From Prolixibacteraceae bacterium (lineage in GTDB: Bacteria > Bacteroidota > Bacteroidia > Bacteroidales > Prolixibacteraceae): 64,000 nucleotides of DNA. The DNA lies in the NCBI GenBank assembly GCA_025210775.1, contig JAOARB010000020.1, positions 175,028 through 239,027 on the forward strand, given 5' to 3'. Both the position numbers and the translations under genes were made by a program. Of the stretch, positions 26,939 to 34,860 are shown in pieces (the stretch's first letter is position 1; every line of letters begins with the position of its first letter). The notes under the pieces are model-generated. The model did no database searches and was not told where the DNA came from. It saw only the letters and a program-made list of their open reading frames with translations.

Positions 26939-28275
26939 AAAGAACATTCTATATTTTAACAGTGAAAGAGAGAGCACTTTTAAAATACATACAGGTATCA
27001 CCCAAGAAATGTCATGGATGTACACATTGTATGCGTCATTGTCCAGTAGAAGCTATTCGTATTCGAAAAGGGATAGCAACTATTGATCATCAAAGATGTA
27101 TATTGTGTGGTAGATGTCTTGACGACTGTCCTTATCATGCAATCTCTATAGTCTCTCCTAAAAGAAGAATAAATTCTGAACAGAAGATCAAGTTCCTAAT
27201 TATTCAAGAGGGCTTCTACGGACATTTCCCTACCGAAAAACACCAAGATGTTAGGGAGGCACTACGTCACGTTGGGTATGATCATATACTAGATTGTCGA
27301 GATTTTATACGATTCCACACCCTATGGAATGACAATAATAATAAAACAAAAAAAATCTTTACAACGTGTAATGTTATCAAAAATCTAATTGAGATCGGAG
27401 AAGTAAAAACTGACACGCCAATAGAGTTGGTTCCTAAAATCTCGGAACTATTGATTGGTGCCATTCATCTTTTGTATGATGATATAGATCAAAGAAGTAC
27501 CTCTATAACTTTAACGACCCACTGCATGTCGGAAAACTATAATGGGATATCACATCAACATCCTATCTTTTTGGCAAACGACACTTTACCTACATCAGAA
27601 ATAGTCAATACGATACAAAAAAAGTTATGGAGTCAGAAGGATCAAAAATCCTCCTCTTTTCATCTACCAGACACAGAAGAGAAGCCATCAAAAGAGTTTG
27701 TCTATATCTCAGGAATAGAGGAAGTGAAAGGATGGATCCATAAGAAAGAGCTAAAACCACTAGATTATACGAGGGATTATAATCTACAAGGATGCAAATA
27801 TGGTTGCTATAATGGCACCTATATGTCAGAATATGCTTCTATCATAAAAAAAAGGGAAGCACACTATCAGAGCAGATTAACATCAAAATACGATCGAAGA
27901 GTGTCATTACTTCTTCAAAGGCTTAAAAGTTTTTGGATCTCAAATCCTCAACAGAATGCGGAACAGCATGAAGGGTTTAAAGAGGCACTGATAAGGTCTG
28001 AACGTATTCGTAAACTGATGTGTTTATTGCCGGGGATTGATTGTGGAGTATGTGGAGCACCAAGCTGTTTGTCTCTTGCTAAAGATATATCTAAAGGTGA
28101 AGCAAGATTGGCACACTGTGTTCTGTTGGATTTAAAATGGATGCAAAATAGACATGTTAGTATTGAGACCACCATGCTTCAATTACGAAAGATATGGGGA
28201 AAGAAAATATTACAATTTGATTGCACTAAAAAAGGAGCTAAAAATGAAATTATCCAAAATCGCAGAGATCAATGA
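26914..28275 (+). CDS. Fe-S protein with degenerate [FeFe]-hydrogenase-like middle domain
   Basis: A 453-residue accessory protein. Near the N terminus there are two ferredoxin-type 4Fe-4S motifs (CHGCTHCMRHCPVEAI and CILCGRCLDDCPYHAI). The middle (about 90-330) has the spacing of a hydrogenase large-subunit fold, but TTCNVIKNLIE stands where TSCCPAW belongs, and no MPCxxK or GCxxGGGQP motif exists. It therefore cannot bind an H-cluster. A C-terminal cluster motif CGVCGAPSC...C (about 374-400) resembles the RnfB/corrinoid Fe-S type. The ATG at 26914 overlaps the upstream gene. A GTG at 26962, about 17 residues before the first cluster Cys and 23 nt after the upstream stop, is the likelier true start from family lengths. 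Role: electron wire or redox sensor linked to the hydrogenase (inference). Confidence 0.82.
   Translation: MLRYTNGLKRTFYILTVKERALLKYIQVSPKKCHGCTHCMRHCPVEAIRIRKGIATIDHQRCILCGRCLDDCPYHAISIVSPKRRINSEQKIKFLIIQEGFYGHFPTEKHQDVREALRHVGYDHILDCRDFIRFHTLWNDNNNKTKKIFTTCNVIKNLIEIGEVKTDTPIELVPKISELLIGAIHLLYDDIDQRSTSITLTTHCMSENYNGISHQHPIFLANDTLPTSEIVNTIQKKLWSQKDQKSSSFHLPDTEEKPSKEFVYISGIEEVKGWIHKKELKPLDYTRDYNLQGCKYGCYNGTYMSEYASIIKKREAHYQSRLTSKYDRRVSLLLQRLKSFWISNPQQNAEQHEGFKEALIRSERIRKLMCLLPGIDCGVCGAPSCLSLAKDISKGEARLAHCVLLDLKWMQNRHVSIETTMLQLRKIWGKKILQFDCTKKGAKNEIIQNRRDQ
28233..28237 (+). promoter_or_regulatory. Shine-Dalgarno site deciding the 28244 start
   Basis: AGGAG lies 6 nt before the ATG at 28244, unusual in this otherwise SD-poor window. 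It supports that start over an in-frame ATG at 28154. Confidence 0.6.
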
Positions 28276-28588
28276 TTTAAAAAGATTAACACCAGAAATT
28301 AAAGAGTTAGAAGAGCAAGAGATTAAAGATCTGATGGTAACAGATTTAATGAGTCATGCCATGTCTTTAGGTAAAAAAGGGATGTTGTTTGTCACCATAC
28401 AAGCACATAAGAATGTTCTTGCTGTTGCACTATTAAAAGAGTTTTCAGCCATTCTAGTGCCATATGATGTAGAAGTTCCTGAGATTTTAATCAAAGAGGC
28501 AGCCATCAGAGATATGCCAATATATTCTAGTCCCGAAAGTACCTATCATCTTATTGGTCAGATGTATCAACAAATTAATATCTCATAA
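28244..28588 (+). CDS. DRTGG-domain protein, second in hydrogenase operon
   Basis: A 114-residue protein with a canonical DRTGG domain: DLMVTDLMSHAMSLGKKGMLFV, then TIQAHKNVLAVALLKEFSAIL, then IKEAAIRDMPIYSSPESTYHL. I chose the ATG at 28244 because it has an AGGAG ribosome site and yields the normal domain length; the longer frame from 28154 would lie inside the upstream Fe-S gene. The gene overlaps that upstream gene by 32 nt and its stop touches the ATG of the PHP gene, so the group is translationally coupled. Function unknown; DRTGG domains are thought to be ligand- or partner-binding. Confidence 0.85.
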   Translation: MKLSKIAEINDLKRLTPEIKELEEQEIKDLMVTDLMSHAMSLGKKGMLFVTIQAHKNVLAVALLKEFSAILVPYDVEVPEILIKEAAIRDMPIYSSPESTYHLIGQMYQQINIS

Positions 28589-29296
28589 ATGAAACAGTAT
28601 CGAGGTGATCTACATATTCATACCACTTTATCTCCGTGTGGAAGTCTGGAGATGACGCCATTAAGTATCATACTTAGGGCTAAAGAATTGGGGTGGGATT
28701 TTATCGCAATCACAGATCATAACGATACACGTCAAGCGCCAATAATTAAGGAATTGGGACAAGAACATCATATCACGGTATTTATGGGAGCTGAGATATG
28801 TAGCAAAGAGGAAGTTCACCTTCTCTCTATTGTAGGAACAGAGAGTGCTCGATTAAGATTACAGAATTATTTAACTGAGAATAGAATTAAGGTTACAAAC
28901 AACCCAGAGTATTTTGGGGACCAAGTAGTTGTAAACAAAAAAGAAGAGATTGTTATTGAAGAAAAGGATCTTCTTCTAACCGCACTAAATAAAGATGTTT
29001 ATGATATCTGCAATTATATTCATCAAATAGGGGGGCTGGTTATAGCCTCCCATATCAATAGGCTTAGTTATAGCATATTATCAACCATGGGTTCTATTCC
29101 TGATGACTTACCTATAGATGCCGTAGAAATATCTGATCCTCAATTTCCACCCTTGGGTCAATACTGTATGATACACAATAATGATGCCCATTATATGGAA
29201 GATTTAAAAGAGAATCATAGTCTGTACTCTATGAAAGATCTAAGTTTCTACTCGCTAAAAGAATGCATATTAAACCATCAAATTCAGATCATATGA
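28589..29296 (+). CDS. PHP-domain phosphoesterase
   Basis: A 235-residue PHP protein of the TrpH/YciV kind, a metal-dependent phosphoesterase fold. The first metal motif is GDLHIHTTLSPCGSLEM (HxH at about residues 9-11). Further ligands are in AITDHNDTRQAP, MGAEICSKEEVHLL, GLVIASHINRLSYS and the final DAVEISD...NNDAHYMED. The substrate is unknown; TrpH relatives hydrolyse 3',5'-bisnucleotides or short RNAs, while PHP phosphatases also act on phosphoproteins. Its constant position between a DRTGG protein and a GHKL ATPase suggests it could be the phosphatase of a small phospho-signalling set for the hydrogenase (inference). It begins directly after the stop of the previous gene. Confidence 0.85.
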   Translation: MKQYRGDLHIHTTLSPCGSLEMTPLSIILRAKELGWDFIAITDHNDTRQAPIIKELGQEHHITVFMGAEICSKEEVHLLSIVGTESARLRLQNYLTENRIKVTNNPEYFGDQVVVNKKEEIVIEEKDLLLTALNKDVYDICNYIHQIGGLVIASHINRLSYSILSTMGSIPDDLPIDAVEISDPQFPPLGQYCMIHNNDAHYMEDLKENHSLYSMKDLSFYSLKECILNHQIQII

Positions 29297-29820
29297 GAGT
29301 CATTGCCTTACATATTTTAGACCTTATCGAGAATAGTGTTCGCGCTGAATCTGGACGAGTACATCTTATACTTAAGGATTCTAAGGATAAAAAAACATTT
29401 ATCCTAAAGGACAATGGCAAAGGAATGAATGAAGAAGAACTTAAAACAGTTCTAGATCCATTTTATACGACCAAGAAGAAGAAGAAAATTGGATTGGGTA
29501 TACCTCTTACTCGACAAAGCATTCTTCAATGTAATGGGATCTTCAATATCGAATCTAAAAAAGGAACAGGAACAACAATTACACTCACCTACCCTAAAAA
29601 GAATATTGATTGTCCACCAACAGGAGATATTCTAAGAACCATTAGTACCTCTATTATTGCGCACCCTACGATTGATTTTCTTCTTTCTTTTCAAGAAGAA
29701 GAAAACATATTAGTGGACACCACATTTCTTAATCCTGAAGAGAGAAAGGCACTAAAAATAAAAGATCTCTACGAATATATCAGTGAAGCATTTGTTGAGA
29801 TTGACTGGAATGGATTCTAA
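29293..29820 (+). CDS. GHKL ATPase (histidine-kinase-like ATPase domain protein)
   Basis: A 175-residue protein consisting of one HATPase domain with an N-box HILDLIENSVRA (about residues 7-18), G1 LKDNGKGMNEEE, an F-box-like DPFYTTKKKK, and G2 GLGIPLTRQS, followed by a last strand TGTTITLTYP. A tail of about 65 residues (from GDILRTISTSIIAHP) is specific to the operon-linked family. No phospho-accepting His domain or sensor is present, so it is not a stand-alone two-component kinase. The start is the ATG at 29293, which shares ATGA with the stop of the PHP gene (29294-29296). An in-frame ATG at 29263 lies inside the PHP gene and is less likely. Confidence 0.85.
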   Translation: MRVIALHILDLIENSVRAESGRVHLILKDSKDKKTFILKDNGKGMNEEELKTVLDPFYTTKKKKKIGLGIPLTRQSILQCNGIFNIESKKGTGTTITLTYPKKNIDCPPTGDILRTISTSIIAHPTIDFLLSFQEEENILVDTTFLNPEERKALKIKDLYEYISEAFVEIDWNGF

Positions 29821-29843
29821 TCAAATAAAAAAATGTATAAGCT

Positions 29844-30233
29844 ATGACCAAAGTAAAGAACCTAGAAGAACTTGTAAAACTTCGTAATAAACTAAAACAA
29901 AAGATCCAAGTTAGAACCATCTCTGAAGGCAAAGATATCGTTGCTAATATTCGTGTAGCAATGGGAACATGCGGTATTGCGGCAGGAGCAAAAGAGACAT
30001 TTGAAGCTTTAATAGAAGAGGTAGAAGAACAAAACATTAAAGTACTCATTACCACTACAGGATGTATGGGAGCTTGTTATGCAGAACCCACTGTTGAAGT
30101 AACCCTTCCAAATCAAGATCCGGTAATATTTGGGGAAGTGAATAAAAAGAGGGCCATACAGATCATTCAAGAATATGTTATTAAGGGGAAACTAATTGAT
30201 GGTATCATACCTCAAAATTACCAATCTATCTAA
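29844..30233 (+). CDS. Thioredoxin-like [2Fe-2S] ferredoxin
   Basis: A 129-residue protein with a thioredoxin-like ferredoxin fold. Four Cys are placed as in NuoE-type [2Fe-2S] proteins: GTCGIAAGA near residue 43 and TTGCMGACYAEP near 75-79. The first motif has only one Cys, as is usual for the shorter ferredoxin family in hydrogenase operons. It lies 11 nt before the NuoF-like hydrogenase subunit and probably carries electrons between it and a partner, or is a fourth subunit as seen in some bifurcating hydrogenases (inference). Confidence 0.85.
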   Translation: MTKVKNLEELVKLRNKLKQKIQVRTISEGKDIVANIRVAMGTCGIAAGAKETFEALIEEVEEQNIKVLITTTGCMGACYAEPTVEVTLPNQDPVIFGEVNKKRAIQIIQEYVIKGKLIDGIIPQNYQSI

Positions 30234-30244
30234 TCTTATACACT

Positions 30245-32035
30245 ATGATACATACACATATATTAGTCTGTGGAGGAACTGGTTGTAGAGCATCGCAAGC
30301 AAAGGAAGTAAAAGATGAATTAGAAAGCCTTATAAGGGATAAAGATCTAACACAATCGGTACAAGTAACAACAACAGGATGCTTTGGTTTTTGTGAGAAA
30401 GGCCCAATAGTAAAGATTATTCCAGACCAAACATTCTATACTCAGGTCACGCCAGAAGATGCTCGTGATATCATTGAAGAACACATCATAAAAGGACGTA
30501 AGGTAGAACGACTACTGTATCTTGATCCCAAAACACACCAACGAATATCAGATAGTGTTCATATGAATTTCTATAAGAAACAGTTACGTATTGCCTTGCG
30601 TAATTGTGGTATTGTAGATCCAGAGAATATTGACGAATATATTGCAAGAGATGGCTATCAAGCTCTAGGACGTGTCCTATCAATGTACCAACCAGAAGAA
30701 GTTATTCAGATTATTAAAGAATCAGGTTTAAGGGGTCGTGGAGGAGCAGGTTTCCCTACTGGAAACAAATGGGAAATAACAAGTAAAGTTAAATCTGATC
30801 AGAAATATGTAGTATGTAATGCTGATGAGGGAGACCCTGGTGCATTCATGGATAGATCTATATTAGAAGGAGACCCTCATTCTATTATCGAAGCCATGGC
30901 CATATGTGGGTATTGTATTGGTGCCAATAAAGGTTTGATATACATACGAGCAGAGTATCCACTTGCGATCAATAGACTTTTGATCGCACTAGAACAATCA
31001 AAAGAATATGGACTTTTAGGAAAAGGAATACTAGGAGCTGATTTTGACTTTGAGATTGAACTAAAATATGGAGCGGGAGCATTTGTTTGTGGAGAAGAAA
31101 CCGCACTTATTAGCTCTATGGAAGGTCGAAGAGGAGAACCAGTAATCAAACCTCCCTACCCTGCTGAGAAAGGGTATTTTGACCAACCAACCAACGTAAA
31201 TAATGTTGAGACTTTTGCCAATATCTGTCCAATAATACTTAAAGGAGCAGAATGGTTTAGTAGTATTGGAACAGAAAAATCTAAGGGAACAAAAGTTTTT
31301 GCTTTAGCTGGAAAGATAAACAATGTCGGCTTAATTGAAGTTCCTATGGGAACTACTCTAAAAGAGGTCATTTTTGATATTGGAGGAGGAATTAAAGGAG
31401 GCAAAAAATTTAAGGCAGTACAAACAGGAGGTCCATCTGGAGGTTGCTTAACAGAGAAATCATTAGATATGCCTATAGAGTATGAAACACTGGTAGAGGA
31501 AGGATCGATGATGGGGTCTGGTGGTATGATTGTAATGGACGAAGACGATTGTATGGTTGCTATCGCAAAATTCTATTTAGAATTCACCCTAGATGAATCT
31601 TGTGGTAAATGTGCTCCATGTCGAATTGGGAATAAACGTTTATGGGAACTCCTCGACAAGATGACCAAAGGAGAAGCAACAGAAAAAGATCTAGATAAAT
31701 TAATCGACTTATCTCATACAATAAAAGATGCCTCTTTGTGCGGATTAGGACAGACATCTCCAAACCCTATTTTGTCTACATATAAGAATTTCAAACATGA
31801 ATATTTAGGACACGTCAAAGATAAACAGTGTGAAGCAGGACAATGTAAAGCATTACTTCACTATACTATTGATCCTAAGGCATGTGTTGGTTGTACTTTA
31901 TGTATGCGCAACTGTCCTGTAGGTGCAATATCAGGAGAGAAGAAAAAGCCACACCTTATTCATCAAGATATTTGTATCAAATGTGGTATCTGTTACGAGA
32001 AATGTAAGTTTAACGCTATTCTACACCAATCATGA
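30245..32035 (+). CDS. hydB: NADH-binding NuoF-like subunit of trimeric [FeFe] hydrogenase (HydB type)
   Basis: The flavin subunit that exchanges electrons with NAD(H). An N-terminal [2Fe-2S] thioredoxin-like domain (residues 1-110; CGGTGC and TTGCFGFCEKGP) precedes the NuoF core. The core has the FMN/NADH site GRGGAGFPTGNKW (about 164-176), YVVCNADEGDPGAFMD, and GAGAFVCGEETALISSMEG. The 4Fe-4S motif ESCGKCAPCRIG follows (about 452-463). The C terminus adds two ferredoxin clusters (CVGCTLCMRNCPVGAI and CIKCGICYEKCKFNAI), the extension that separates HydB from complex I NuoF. The stop overlaps the start of hydA by 4 nt. Confidence 0.95.
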   Translation: MIHTHILVCGGTGCRASQAKEVKDELESLIRDKDLTQSVQVTTTGCFGFCEKGPIVKIIPDQTFYTQVTPEDARDIIEEHIIKGRKVERLLYLDPKTHQRISDSVHMNFYKKQLRIALRNCGIVDPENIDEYIARDGYQALGRVLSMYQPEEVIQIIKESGLRGRGGAGFPTGNKWEITSKVKSDQKYVVCNADEGDPGAFMDRSILEGDPHSIIEAMAICGYCIGANKGLIYIRAEYPLAINRLLIALEQSKEYGLLGKGILGADFDFEIELKYGAGAFVCGEETALISSMEGRRGEPVIKPPYPAEKGYFDQPTNVNNVETFANICPIILKGAEWFSSIGTEKSKGTKVFALAGKINNVGLIEVPMGTTLKEVIFDIGGGIKGGKKFKAVQTGGPSGGCLTEKSLDMPIEYETLVEEGSMMGSGGMIVMDEDDCMVAIAKFYLEFTLDESCGKCAPCRIGNKRLWELLDKMTKGEATEKDLDKLIDLSHTIKDASLCGLGQTSPNPILSTYKNFKHEYLGHVKDKQCEAGQCKALLHYTIDPKACVGCTLCMRNCPVGAISGEKKKPHLIHQDICIKCGICYEKCKFNAILHQS

Positions 32036-33813
32036 AAAATATCCATTTAACGATCGATCATAAAGAAGTTGTTGTCAAAAAAGGTACAACAATATTGGAA
32101 GCAGCAAAAGAGGTTGGGATACACATTCCAGCTTTATGTCACATGAAGATGGAGGATATTAACATCGAAAATAGACCTGGTGGTTGTAGAATATGCTCTG
32201 TCGAAATAAAAGGAAAGAAAAATTTGTCTCCTGCATGTGCAACAGAATGTACAGAAGGGATGGAAATACGTACCAACACCATACGTGTTATTCACGCACG
32301 TAGAAATATCTTAGAGTTAATTATCTCAGATCATCCGTACGAATGCCTCACTTGTGCTAAATCAGGACAGTGTGAACTTCAAACAATGGCTCAAGATCTT
32401 GGAATCAGGGAAATCCATTTTGAAGGAGAAAAGTCAACATATCGAGAAGATTTCTCTAAAGCCATCATAAGGGATATGGACAAATGTATTCTATGTCGTA
32501 GATGTATCACGATGTGTAGTGACTTCCAAACCGTACATGCGCTTTCTGCTGTAGAAAGAGGATTTGAATCTGTTGTAAGTCCAGCATTCCATATGGATCT
32601 AAATGAATCGTCTTGTACCTTCTGTGGTCAATGTGTGGCAGTATGTCCTACAGGAGCATTATCGGAGGCGGATTATACTAAAGATGTGATTCATGCCCTA
32701 GCCAATCCTGAATATACAGTTATTGCACAAACAGCACCTGCAGTTCGTGCGGCACTAGGTGAAGAGTTTGGGTATCCTGTTGGGACTAGTGTTACTGGTC
32801 AAATGGTTACTGCTTTAAAGAATCTAGGCTTTGATTATGTCTTTGATACTGATTTTGCAGCAGACATGACCATTATGGAAGAATCGGCAGAACTTTTAGA
32901 TCGTTTAAGTAGACATCTTAATGGAGATAAAAGCGTAAAACTTCCTATTTTAACCTCTTGTTGTCCTGCATGGGTTCGTTTTATTGAACAATATTTTCCT
33001 GATATGAAGGAGATACCTTCCACAGCAAGATCTCCTCAACAGATATTTGGGGCCATTGCCAAAAGTTATTTTGCAGAGAAAATTGGTGTTCCAAGAGAAA
33101 AATTGATTGTCGTATCTATCATGCCATGTGTTGCTAAGAAGTATGAGTGCGGAAGAAATGAATTTGCTGTTAATGGTGATCCTGATGTAAATTATTCTAT
33201 AACAACAAGAGAGTTAGCACGACTAATTAAGATCTCAAATATCGAATTTAAAGATCTTGAATCCTCAAAATTTGATCAACCATTAGGAGAATCAACTGGA
33301 GCAGGACTTATATTTGGAACTACAGGTGGGGTTATTGAGGCAGCAACAAGAACGGCATATGAACATCATACAGGAAAGAAACTAAGTAAAATAGATTTTG
33401 AGGAGCTCAGAGGAATGGGAGCTATTCGAAATGCAATAGTTGATTTTGATGGTTTACCAATAAAGATAGGAATTGCTCATGGCCTAGGAAATGCTAGAAA
33501 ACTATTAGAAGAGATTAGAGAAGGGAAAAGTCAATATCATGCTATAGAAATCATGTCATGCCCAGGAGGATGTATAGGAGGTGGTGGACAACCGTATCAT
33601 CATAATAAAACTTCGATTCTGAAAGCAAGACAAAAGGCAATCTATTCAGAAGATCAAATTATGGAAATACGTAAATCCCACGAAAACCCTTCTGTTATCA
33701 AGGTATATGAAGAATATTTGGGACATCCATTAAGCGAGAAATCCGAGAAACTTCTTCACACTCTATATTTTGATAGATCATCACATGTAGACATTGATGA
33801 TAGTCAATTCTAA
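32032..33813 (+). CDS. hydA: [FeFe] hydrogenase catalytic subunit, NAD-linked trimeric type (HydA)
   Basis: The 593-residue catalytic subunit. The N-terminal NuoG-like [2Fe-2S] domain (PGGCRICSVE) is followed by the His-Cys 4Fe-4S motif HPYECLTCAKSGQCELQ and two ferredoxin clusters (CILCRRCITMC and CTFCGQCVAVCPTGAL). The H-cluster domain is intact: TSCCPAW (proton-relay Cys310, ligand Cys311), MPCVAKKYE (ligand Cys366) and SCPGGCIGGGGQP (ligands Cys510, Cys514). With HydB and HydC this is the group A trimeric enzyme; in Thermotoga-like organisms it couples H2 formation to both ferredoxin and NADH (electron bifurcation/confurcation), which I infer here. Maturases HydE, HydF and HydG are not in this window. 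Confidence 0.96.
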   Translation: MKNIHLTIDHKEVVVKKGTTILEAAKEVGIHIPALCHMKMEDINIENRPGGCRICSVEIKGKKNLSPACATECTEGMEIRTNTIRVIHARRNILELIISDHPYECLTCAKSGQCELQTMAQDLGIREIHFEGEKSTYREDFSKAIIRDMDKCILCRRCITMCSDFQTVHALSAVERGFESVVSPAFHMDLNESSCTFCGQCVAVCPTGALSEADYTKDVIHALANPEYTVIAQTAPAVRAALGEEFGYPVGTSVTGQMVTALKNLGFDYVFDTDFAADMTIMEESAELLDRLSRHLNGDKSVKLPILTSCCPAWVRFIEQYFPDMKEIPSTARSPQQIFGAIAKSYFAEKIGVPREKLIVVSIMPCVAKKYECGRNEFAVNGDPDVNYSITTRELARLIKISNIEFKDLESSKFDQPLGESTGAGLIFGTTGGVIEAATRTAYEHHTGKKLSKIDFEELRGMGAIRNAIVDFDGLPIKIGIAHGLGNARKLLEEIREGKSQYHAIEIMSCPGGCIGGGGQPYHHNKTSILKARQKAIYSEDQIMEIRKSHENPSVIKVYEEYLGHPLSEKSEKLLHTLYFDRSSHVDIDDSQF

Positions 33814-33835
33814 TAACCTCCTAAAAAATAGAGAT

Positions 33836-34324
33836 ATGAAAACAATAAAATTATCGAGTTTCGCAGTTGAAACAATTGAAGAAGCATGTTCTGATTTCAA
33901 ATATAAAGAGGACGAACTTATTAATATACTTCACCGATGTCAACATAAACTAGGCTACCTTCCAGCTGAAGTGCAAGAATTAATAGCACAAAGACTTCAA
34001 ATATCTGTTGCAAAAGTTTATGGTGTAGTTAGTTTCTACTCTTTTTTCTCTATGTTACCACAAGGGAAAAATCCTATTTCAATTTGTATGGGAACCGCTT
34101 GTTATGTAAGAGGTGCAGAGAAACTGGTAGACGAATTTAAACGTCAACTAAGAATTGATGTAGGAGAAACAACCTCAGATGGTAATTTTTCACTAAGTTG
34201 TCTTAGATGTGTTGGAGCCTGTGGCTTAGCACCAATAGTGATGGTTGGTGATAAAGTATATGGAAGGGTATCTGTCAAACAAGTCAAAGATATTATCTCA
34301 GAATACCAAAAAGGAATAAATTAA
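33836..34324 (+). CDS. hydC: NuoE-like [2Fe-2S] subunit of trimeric [FeFe] hydrogenase (HydC type)
   Basis: A 162-residue NuoE-family subunit. A helical N-terminal region has the family phrase HKLGYLPAEVQELIAQRLQI and VYGVVSFYSFF. The thioredoxin-like [2Fe-2S] domain has Cys at ICMGTACYVRGA and SCLRCVGACGLAP, the standard four-ligand pattern. The ATG at 33836 is preferred to an in-frame ATG at 33794 that lies within hydA, because the protein then begins at the normal NuoE position. It is the last gene of the operon, followed by a terminator at 34331-34364. Confidence 0.94.
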   Translation: MKTIKLSSFAVETIEEACSDFKYKEDELINILHRCQHKLGYLPAEVQELIAQRLQISVAKVYGVVSFYSFFSMLPQGKNPISICMGTACYVRGAEKLVDEFKRQLRIDVGETTSDGNFSLSCLRCVGACGLAPIVMVGDKVYGRVSVKQVKDIISEYQKGIN

Positions 34325-34330
34325 ATAAAA

Positions 34331-34364
34331 AAAGAGGCTAACCAATAAAGGTATAGCCTCTTTT
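34331..34364. terminator. Bidirectional terminator between hydC and rplS
   Basis: A perfect 10-bp stem AAAGAGGCTA / TAGCCTCTTT lies between the converging genes, flanked by an A-run on the left and T-run on the right. Confidence 0.88.
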
Positions 34365-34384
34365 ATGCTATTCAGAGATTCAAA

Positions 34385-34735
34385 TTAGAATTTTCTCTCT
34401 TTGATTTTAGCTTTTTTACCAGTCAAACCACGGAAGTAGTAGATACGTGCACGACGTACTTTACCACGACGGTTTACTTCGATCTCATCAATGAAAGGAG
34501 AATTGATTGGGAAGATACGCTCTACACCAACGTTTCCTGACATCTTACGTACAGTAAACATTTCTTGTCCTGATTGACCTTTCACTTGGATTACAACTCC
34601 ACGGAATTTCTGGATACGCTCTTTGTTACCCTCAACAATACGGTAACTTACAGTGATAGTATCTCCAGCGCCAAATTCTGGCATTTCTTTTCCTTCAGCT
34701 TTGAATGCGTCTAACGCAACTTTCATTAAATCCAT
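34385..34735 (-). CDS. rplS: 50S ribosomal protein L19
   Basis: A 116-residue ribosomal protein at the 30S/50S interface. It shows the L19 hallmarks EFGAGDTITVSYRIVEG, RIQKFRGVVIQVKG, FTVRKMSGNVGVERIFPINSP and RRGKVRRARIYYFRGL. The ATG at 34735 fits the family N terminus (MDLMKVALDAF); an in-frame ATG at 34765 would add ten foreign residues. It has a well-formed own promoter at 34807-34839 with a leader of about 65 nt, and is not linked here to trmD/rimM as in Proteobacteria. Confidence 0.97.
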   Translation of the reverse strand: MDLMKVALDAFKAEGKEMPEFGAGDTITVSYRIVEGNKERIQKFRGVVIQVKGQSGQEMFTVRKMSGNVGVERIFPINSPFIDEIEVNRRGKVRRARIYYFRGLTGKKAKIKERKF

Positions 34736-34806
34736 TACAGTAACTTTTAATGTGTTATAGTGCAATATTCACAGGTTTTCTGCCAGAGATTACACCATTT
34801 TCGGCG

Positions 34807-34839
34807 CAAATTTACAATGTTTTTTGTAATATACGCAAA
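34807..34839 (-). promoter_or_regulatory. Sigma-ABfr-type promoter of rplS
   Basis: Minus strand: TTTG (34839-34836), 21-nt spacer, TAAATTTG (34814-34807), both elements perfect. Confidence 0.72.
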
Positions 34840-34860
34840 TGTCACACTAATTTTATTGAA

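Noticed and set aside
28154..28243. N-terminal extension of the second DRTGG gene
   Set aside because: It lies wholly within the Fe-S gene, encodes no domain, and an AGGAG site precedes the internal ATG at 28244.
29844..34324. Complex I (nuoEFG) instead of a hydrogenase
   Set aside because: The 32032 gene has all three H-cluster motifs and HydB has extra C-terminal ferredoxin clusters; no other nuo genes are present.
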